DNA of 64,000 nt, from the NCBI GenBank assembly GCA_026122225.1, contig JANEZZ010001959.1, forward strand, positions 1,683,501 through 1,747,500, written 5' to 3'. The translations under genes and the position numbers were made by a program. This document shows positions 58,139 through 64,000 of this stretch, in pieces (the first letter of the stretch is position 1; every line of letters begins with the position of its first letter). The DNA comes from Heloderma charlesbogerti. Lineage: Eukaryota > Chordata > Lepidosauria > Squamata > Helodermatidae. Under the pieces are notes generated by a model that was not told the origin of the DNA, searched no databases, and worked only from the letters and a program-made list of their open reading frames with translations.

Positions 58139-59519
58139 CTATCTATTCAAAGACTTCTGGTGAAGCATCCATTCTCCTTGGTTTAGCCATTTCCTGCTTA
58201 GCCAGTCAGCTTGAGTATTCTCTCCCCCACTTAGGTATTCCACAGAGAGGGATTCTAGGTAATGTTCCACCCAAAGAAGGAATGGGTCCACCTCCTTAGA
58301 GGTCTGGAGACTTGGTTCCTTCTTGATGGTAGATGTGTGCCTTTGGCTGTGACATTGTCCACCTGGATGAAAACCAATCTGTGAGGAAGTACTTGTAGGA
58401 AGTACTGAACTGCAAGTCTGGCCACCTGGAGTTCTAGTACATTGATAGGAAGCCGTGACTTCCCCAAGGACCAGGTTCCTTGAACCATATTGCCCTTGCA
58501 CAGAGCTCCTCAACCAGAAAGGCTGGCATTTGGTGTAATCACTGTTTTGGGGGGCTCCTGGAGGGGGACCACTCTCACCAAAATAGGACAGAGGAGCCAC
58601 CAGCAGAAGGGATCTCAAACAGTCCTGGACAGATGAATGTTCAACTGACATCTTGAAGCTATATCGTTTTGGGAAGGAAGAAGGGCCAATTGTAAGGGAT
58701 GAGAATAAAGTCTTGCCCAAGGAGTTACCTGGAATGTTGACACCATGAGGCCCAAAACCTTCAGTAGAAGCATGAGGTCAGCTGACTTCTTGAAGCAAAT
58801 CAATTTGACCACAGGTTGAATTTTGGAGAACCTCTCTGGAGAGACAGCCATGATCCCTACTTGTGTGTCTATTAAGGCCTCCAGGTTGTTGACCAAAAAC
58901 CGAAGTCCTTGAGACATGCCAGGGTGAGCCGCAAGACCTTTGATGCCAAGAGGCTGAATGGATGAGAAGGTCATCAAGGTAAGGGTATATTGAGATTCCT
59001 TCCATGTGAAGATGTGCCACCAAAGTGACCACGATCTTTGTAAATACCCTGAGGCATGAAGCTAGGCCAAAAGGTATGGCTTTGTATGGAAAATGGGACC
59101 CTTCAAAGGCAAAATGGAGGCAGCATCGATGGTTGAGTAAGACAGGAACATGGAGATAGGCTTCTCTGAGGTCCACTGAAGTCATGAAGCCTCCTAGGCA
59201 AAGAGCTTCTTTGATGGACAGAGGAGTCTCCATCCAGAACCAGCGGTAACAGATGAAGTGGTTGAGAAACTTGAGATTCAAGACAGCTCTGACGGATCCA
59301 TCTTCCTTTGAGACTGTAAAGAAGTGAGAATAGAGCCCTAATCCCTTCACTTCTAGAGGCAACGGTTCCACTGCTGCAATATCTAGCAGAAACTGGATGG
59401 CCAATTTCACCATCTCCCTTTTGGCTGTATTTGCTGAGGATGGTGATGGGGAAAAATAGTGGGGAGGTCAAGATGCCAGCTCCAGACACAGACCCAAGCA
59501 AAGAGTTTCCAGGATCCAA
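58139..59519 (-). pseudogene. DIRS reverse transcriptase / RNase H, broken
   Basis: Overlapping frames 59519-59103 and 59413-58778 carry the RT: SHFFTVSKEDGSVRAVLNLK, MTSVDLREAYLHVPV (motif A Asp), FPYKAIPFGLASCLRVF and SIYPYLDDLLIHS (motif C, YLDD). Frames 58720-58139 and 58488-58255 carry RNase H-like sequence: INVLELQVARLAVQ, LVFIQVDNVTAKG, then SGGENTQADWLSRKWLNQGEW. Frame changes between blocks prevent one product. Motif order and wording are DIRS-type rather than gypsy- or LINE-type. Confidence 0.85.
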
Positions 59520-60618
59520 CTATCTGAGGTGATAGCCAGCCATTTGTCGGTGTACCTGGCAAGACAACTGCCCACCAACAAAAGGCTGATGTCAGAACTG
59601 GTGCCCTTTGACATGGTGGATGAGCCATATCTAGCGGAGAAGACCAAACATCTCTCCCTTGTCCAGAGGTTTTGGAGAAAGAAAATGGCTGGCTGGTTTG
59701 GTAAGGATGAAAAGATCTCCTAAAGAAACACCTTTCTTCCTTCTTTCTTGCCATGGGCATATCCTTTTTCTTATCTTTTGATTTGACTAGGACATCCTTT
59801 AAAGCATCATCCCCAAAGAGCTTGCCCCCAATGAAAAACTCTGACCCTAGGTTGGACTTGAAAGGAAGAGCAGCTTCCCAGTGGCAAAGCCAAAGGAGTC
59901 TCCTGGCAGACACAGTGGCTGCTAGGGATCTAGCAGATAACCGAGTTGCATCCAAAAAGGCACCAGCAATAAAAGCTACCACCTTAGAGACCTTGAGAAG
60001 GGTCTTACGTAATCTGGCTGGATCATGAAGTGCCCCATCTTCCAACCAGAAGAGGGAAAGACTTGCAAAAACTGACGCTGAAGCTACCACCTGAATAGAC
60101 AGGGATGCTGCTTCATGGGCCTTCTTCAAACCAGTATCCAGCTTGCACTCAACCGATTCCTTGAGCTGCACATCCGTATCTTTTGGGTGAAGAGCATGAT
60201 TCATCACAGCCACCACAGGCACTTCACTAAGCGGGACTTTAATTTGATCCATAATAAGCTGCTCTAAAATGTAATGTTTGTTAGCAATAGTGATGGACTT
60301 CTTGTGCTGCAAAGGAGAATTCAACTCACCTCTAATCACTTTTGGGATAAGAGCAGGCAGCTTCACCACCTTGGTCTTGGGCTGAGCATCAGGACAGACA
60401 GCTGTCATCCTAGAAGTAGAGCATTGAGGAGCTTCCTCTGAAGGAATCAAATCTAAGGCTGCCATAGATTTACATAGCAGGGGAAAATAGTCCTGGAATA
60501 GGTGACTGGAATCAGGCCCCTTGGGGTCAGGCTCACCAGTCCACTCCTCTTCACCTAGGACAATTAAGTCTGCATCATTTTCATCTGGGTTAGGAGAGTC
60601 CAGATTTGGGTTGGACAT
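59407..60618 (-). pseudogene. DIRS Gag-like protein
   Basis: A 403-codon frame beginning MSNPNLDSPNPDENDADL. The N-terminal part is acidic. The middle has SVECKLDTGLKKAHEAASLS and RLRKTLLKVSKVVAFIAGAF, resembling the helical Gag of vertebrate DIRS elements. Toward the end it is basic (KKKDMPMARKKEE, then serine/phenylalanine-rich). The last ~80 codons overlap RT-coding sequence in another frame and are probably beyond the true Gag end. Two further open frames upstream (60826-60590, 61301-60804) may be more of the same ORF after frameshifts. Confidence 0.7.
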
Positions 60619-61699
60619 TTCTTTTTAACTTCCTCCTAGGCACATCATGAGGATCTGGAGATATATGAACACTGTCTCGAGCTGGAGCTGAAGGAACCTG
60701 CTGTGATATTAGGAGAGAGCCAGGGGGCTGCGCAGCATTTCTAGATGTAGCAGACATAGAAAGGGTTAAAGGCGGCGAATGAACCGAGGCATCCTTAGCC
60801 AGGTCAGCTAATAAAACCTCCTTCAAGCGCTGTAGCAGAGAAGGTGGAATTTCCAGAGAAACTGAATTCCCCCAGATTGCTGCCTAACTGTAGGTGATTG
60901 ACAGGGTTTTGGCAGGAAAAAGCAGTGGGCCTGGAGAATGATGCCCCTGTTCCCACAGGGCAGTCTGTGAATCCCTGGAACTCCTCCAGGGAAGATTGCA
61001 TCGAAAACAGACTGCCCAAATTCCCAACCAAGTCTGCCTCTCTGTCATCAGAGAGATCTTCATCTGCCCTAAGGCTCCTTCTGGTCAACCGCCTGGGAGA
61101 TGGTGTAGCAAAAGCTGGGCTCCTGTGTAAGGCGAGGCTCCTCCCTCCTTGTCCTCCTCCTCTTCCTCCTCCTCCCAAACTCCCAATATCCATACCAGCC
61201 AGGGCTATGTCATTGCAGGCACTTGATCTTGCCCTGAGCCCTGCTGAGGAAAACTCACAAAGGTGGAGAAAAGGGAGCTCTGGATGCGACGGAAAGGACA
61301 AGCCGCTTCAGCGCAAATGGGAGGGGGGTCAGTAATGGCGGCAATTATTGCCTTTCACAGAGGCCACACGCAGGAGGCTTGTGAAGAGCCCAAGGAGAGT
61401 GCCAGGTGAGGTTTATGAGTTTTGCAGGCAGAAAACTGCAAACGACAGAGCCGAAGGCACAAGGGGGAAAAGGCCAAATTGGGGGAGGGAGTGGTTGGAG
61501 ACAACAATGAAGGTAGCTGACAAGAACGGAGAAGCTGTGGTGTTTTTGTTTTTTTTTACTGTTTTCCCTGAAAGGAAAAAAGATTGGGAAGGGGGGAAAA
61601 GAGAACAGACAATAATATATGGACATGCAAAAGTTAGGGAGAAAATGGAAAACACAAGTCTGAGTCAGAAGAACGCAGAGAGGCGAATCTACGACCACT

Positions 61700-61820
61700 T
61701 CAGTTAGGCAAAATCGCAAAACTGAGGCGGGAAAGACAGTTAAAAGATTTAATTGGAGCAGCGGGTTTGCCTTTGACCACTAGGTGGCACATAAGACCCA
61801 CCTGATGTACTGTTTTCATG
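61700..61820. repeat. Right DIRS terminal repeat, inner part
   Basis: AGACAGTTAAAAGATTTAAT, GGAGCAGCGGG and CCACTAGGTGGCACATAAG are the complement of 56295-56365 plus 54815-54848. The outermost part of the repeat is displaced to 62780-62813 by the MITE insertion. Confidence 0.8.
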
Positions 61821-62779
61821 TAGGGATGTATGAAAGGCACTTACCTTTCACGGGTTATGTTTATGGTTGGGGGGAAGGCGTTCCGTCCCTCCCCCCGGAA
61901 TCCTCGCCGGGGGAGGAGGCGCTCCGTTCCTCCCCCCCCCCGAAATCCTGGCTGGCTGGCTGTGCGCCGCAGGGATTCTGCGGAGCCACCGGCCGGCTCT
62001 GCCAGCAGCCAGACATCCGGCCGCTGGCTAGCAGGGACGCAAATGGCGGCGGCCGTAGCTGCCACCGTTTGCATCCCTGCAGTCAGCCGTGATAGGCTAC
62101 ATAAATGTTTATGTAGCCCCTATCACGGCTGACTTAAAAAGCAACAACGCACGTATGCAAATGGCAGCGGCCATGGCCGCCGCCATTTGCGTTCCTTATT
62201 TTGGCATGTTTTAGTCTACGTAAACATTTACGTAGACTAAGACGGCGAAAATAAGGGGAACGCAAATAGCGTAGCGGACACTACACTATTTACGTTCCCC
62301 TTATTTTTGCCGTCTTAGTCTACGTAAATGTTTACGTAGACTAAGACGTGCCAAAATAAGGAACGCAAATGGCGGCGGCCATGGCCGCCGCCATTTGCAT
62401 ACACACGTTGTTGTTGTTGTTTTTTAAGTCAGCCGTGATAGGCTACGTAAACATTTACGTAGCCTATCACGGTTTTTTTAAAAAACCTAGCCGTGATAGG
62501 CTACGTAAATCTTTACGTAGCCTATCATGTTTTGGTTTTTTTTTTTAACTGGAAATGGTGGCAGCGGCAGCCGGTCGGAAGACCGGCTGCTGCCGCCGCC
62601 GCCGCCTAACTGCTGCCGGAGTCGCCGGCGGAGCCGCCGCTGCCAGGAAGATCCGCCCAAGGTAAGTCTCGTCCCCAGGGGGCGGGGGGGGCAGGCCATT
62701 CCGCCACCGATTTCGGGGGGCCAAATGCGCTCGCATTCGGCCTCCCCGAGATCCATGGCGGAATTTTCGTACATCCCTA
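61821..62779. mobile_element. Multi-hairpin hAT-type MITE, copy B (959 bp)
   Basis: Inverted ends TAGGGATGTATGAAA and TAGGGATGTACGAAA. Flanks TTTTCATG (61813-61820) and TTTACATG (62780-62787) are an 8-bp duplication with one difference. The core is a palindrome centred near 62278 with arms to about 62147 and 62410. Small palindromes lie at 62087-62128, 62211-62240, 62315-62344, 62433-62472 and 62491-62530. The left side has one GTGATAGGCTAC hairpin and the right has two, so copy B has five against six in copy A. AGGTAAGT points outwards at 61846-61839 (minus) and 62660-62667 (plus). Confidence 0.85.
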
Positions 62780-62813
62780 TTTACATGTACAAGAGAAAGA
62801 CCTAGCTACTGTT

Positions 62814-63705
62814 TGAATGGGATAAATGTGAATAAGCATGGATGGTTGATGCAATCTCATCTAATTTAGCTCTAACTCTGCAGCCAATCACAATGCACTA
62901 TCATGAGTATACAAAACAAGCATTCAGCACAAATTTCACATTATCAATTTACACAGCATGGGGTTACAACACGCTGCTCCCATGTCTAGAGAATTATGAG
63001 CACACAGGTGGGGACTTTGATGATGAGGGCCCTTTGCACCACCAACAAATACCCATTTCTAGTTTCATTATCTGAAGGTCTTCATTGAGTCCATTGGAAA
63101 TTTTTTCACTTACACCACCTTTTCTGACATAATGTTTCACTGTTGCAGGTGGGTACAAATGAACCTAAGGGAGCATAGGATTCTTCCTAAACTCCCCTTC
63201 TCTCCCACCAAAACCCTGCTCCACACTCTCCCCCACCCACACCAAGCTTTCAGTGTCCCAACAGTCTAAGGTTCCCCCAGCAGTAGCCTCAACTGGTACA
63301 AGAGCGTTGCTAAGGTAGCAGAGATTCAATCTGTTTGCTTATCTTTGGCCTCTACCTGCACAGAGAGATTGGCAAGTAATCCAATCCCCAGCCAGTGGGC
63401 ATAAAAAGACCATCTTCTCTGCACAGTATCTGAAACAACTTTTTAAAATGGGGAGATTAAAGAGCAGTTTTGTGATGTAGCTCAGAAAACGTTCTGTTCA
63501 GCAACAACAATAAAAAGCTCCATCATGGACATGGATCTTCTAATATGCTTCTCTGAATATTTTGCCAGTATCGGTTACATTTTATGGTAGGAAATTCTCT
63601 TACCACACTAACTGAAGAAAGCAGCTTATTCTTTCAATGAACACTGAAAAGTCTTTTCTGAAAAGATTCTTGGGTTTGCAATGTGAAGCATACAAATACA
63701 TTTCT
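62814..63705. other. Intron / unique sequence, no gene seen
   Basis: No repeat or exon recognised. Codon-like frames under 80 residues show no domain. Confidence 0.4.
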
Positions 63706-63706
63706 A

Positions 63707-63905
63707 GGGAAGAGGCCATAGCTCAGTGCTAGAGCAGATGCTTCGTATGCAGATGGTCCTAGTCTAAATCCTTGTGAAAAAATCCCAGGCAGCAGAAGAA
63801 AGACCTCTGCCAGAGACCCTGGAGAACCACTGCCCAAAAGAGTAAACAGTAGTGGGTTGGATGGAGTAATGGTAAGAGCCAATGTAAGACAGCTTGTTCA
63901 TGTAC
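63707..63905 (+). mobile_element. tRNA-derived SINE
   Basis: The head reads GGCCATAGCTCAGTGCTAGA (box A) and GGTCCTAGTCTAAATCC (decayed box B). The body has AAAGACCTCTGCCAGAGACC and ends near AAGACAGCTTGTTCATG. The tRNA part is mutated at invariant positions and continues into a SINE body, so it is not a functional tRNA gene. Confidence 0.7.
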
Positions 63906-64000
63906 TGGGAATGAACTACCTTTCCCCAAACCCCTTTCAAACTTATATAGTAAACTTTTTTCTTTCACATTATTTTCAACATGTATTTAATCAAAAGAAA

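Larger units (their letters stand above)
54778..62813 (-). mobile_element. DIRS-type tyrosine-recombinase retrotransposon, inactive
   Basis: Minus-strand element with Gag (about 60618-59407), reverse transcriptase/RNase H (59519-58139) and tyrosine recombinase (57805-56705). The ends are inverted repeats: 56295-56365 and 61705-61805 are complements (GCCACCTAGTGGT, then GCTGCTCCAATTAA). An internal complementary region at 56557-56649 pairs with both outer edges, the DIRS hallmark. GTT lies at both inferred outer ends (54778-54780 and 62811-62813). Removing the LTR and MITE insertions leaves about 5.6 kb, normal for DIRS. Frameshifts and lost catalytic residues show it is dead. Confidence 0.88.

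Noticed and set aside
63711..63790. tRNA gene
   Set aside because: Box A is recognisable but box B and the stem pairs are mutated, and the sequence continues into a SINE body.

Overview
The window is vertebrate nuclear DNA, almost certainly from a squamate reptile (lizard or snake). It carries BovB/RTE LINEs, a Sauria SINE ending in an ACCTTT-type tail, CR1 and L2 LINEs, a Tc1/mariner element, hAT MITEs, a DIRS retrotransposon and LTR elements, all around intron-containing host genes. Only two host genes can be supported. (1) An intact single-exon gene for a small type I membrane protein lies at 3236-3901 (+), inside a CpG island. I recognise it as the C3orf80 orthologue. (2) The 3' half of IFT80 (intraflagellar transport 80, IFT-B) lies on the minus strand. 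Eight coding exons between 45376 and 22637 join in frame, with every codon split across introns restored, and encode about the C-terminal 340 residues including the stop. C3orf80 and IFT80 are also neighbours in mammals, so synteny supports both calls.

Layout. 1-2800 is intergenic with an L2 fragment, a hAT MITE and a tiny BovB insertion. 2830-4760 is the C3orf80 locus. 4760-22600 is a long gene-poor interval with a 2.4 kb rearranged BovB, SINEs and MITEs. 22637-45376 is IFT80 from last exon to first visible exon. Its introns hold CR1, BovB, L2, Tc1, a 5S-derived SINE, MIR, a Sauria SINE and several fold-back elements. Beyond 45376 I find no further IFT80 exon, so 45377-64000 is inferred to be one large IFT80 intron (at least 18.6 kb).

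That intron is a transposon landing zone. 47212-53352 holds two BovB copies in inverted orientation around an L2 3' fragment. 54778-62813 holds a decayed DIRS element. A solo LTR (5-bp target duplication) entered one DIRS terminal repeat, and a palindromic hAT-type MITE (8-bp duplication) then entered the LTR. A second copy of the same MITE sits in the other DIRS terminal repeat.

The most unusual object is this MITE family. The two copies (934 and 959 bp) consist of an overall palindrome of roughly 250-490 bp that contains several smaller perfect hairpins. GC-rich shoulders flank it, each carrying an outward-pointing consensus splice donor. I could not check whether the family is already described. 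Repeat boundaries are by eye, good to about 5-30 bp except where target duplications fix them. No divergence, alignment or database search was run.
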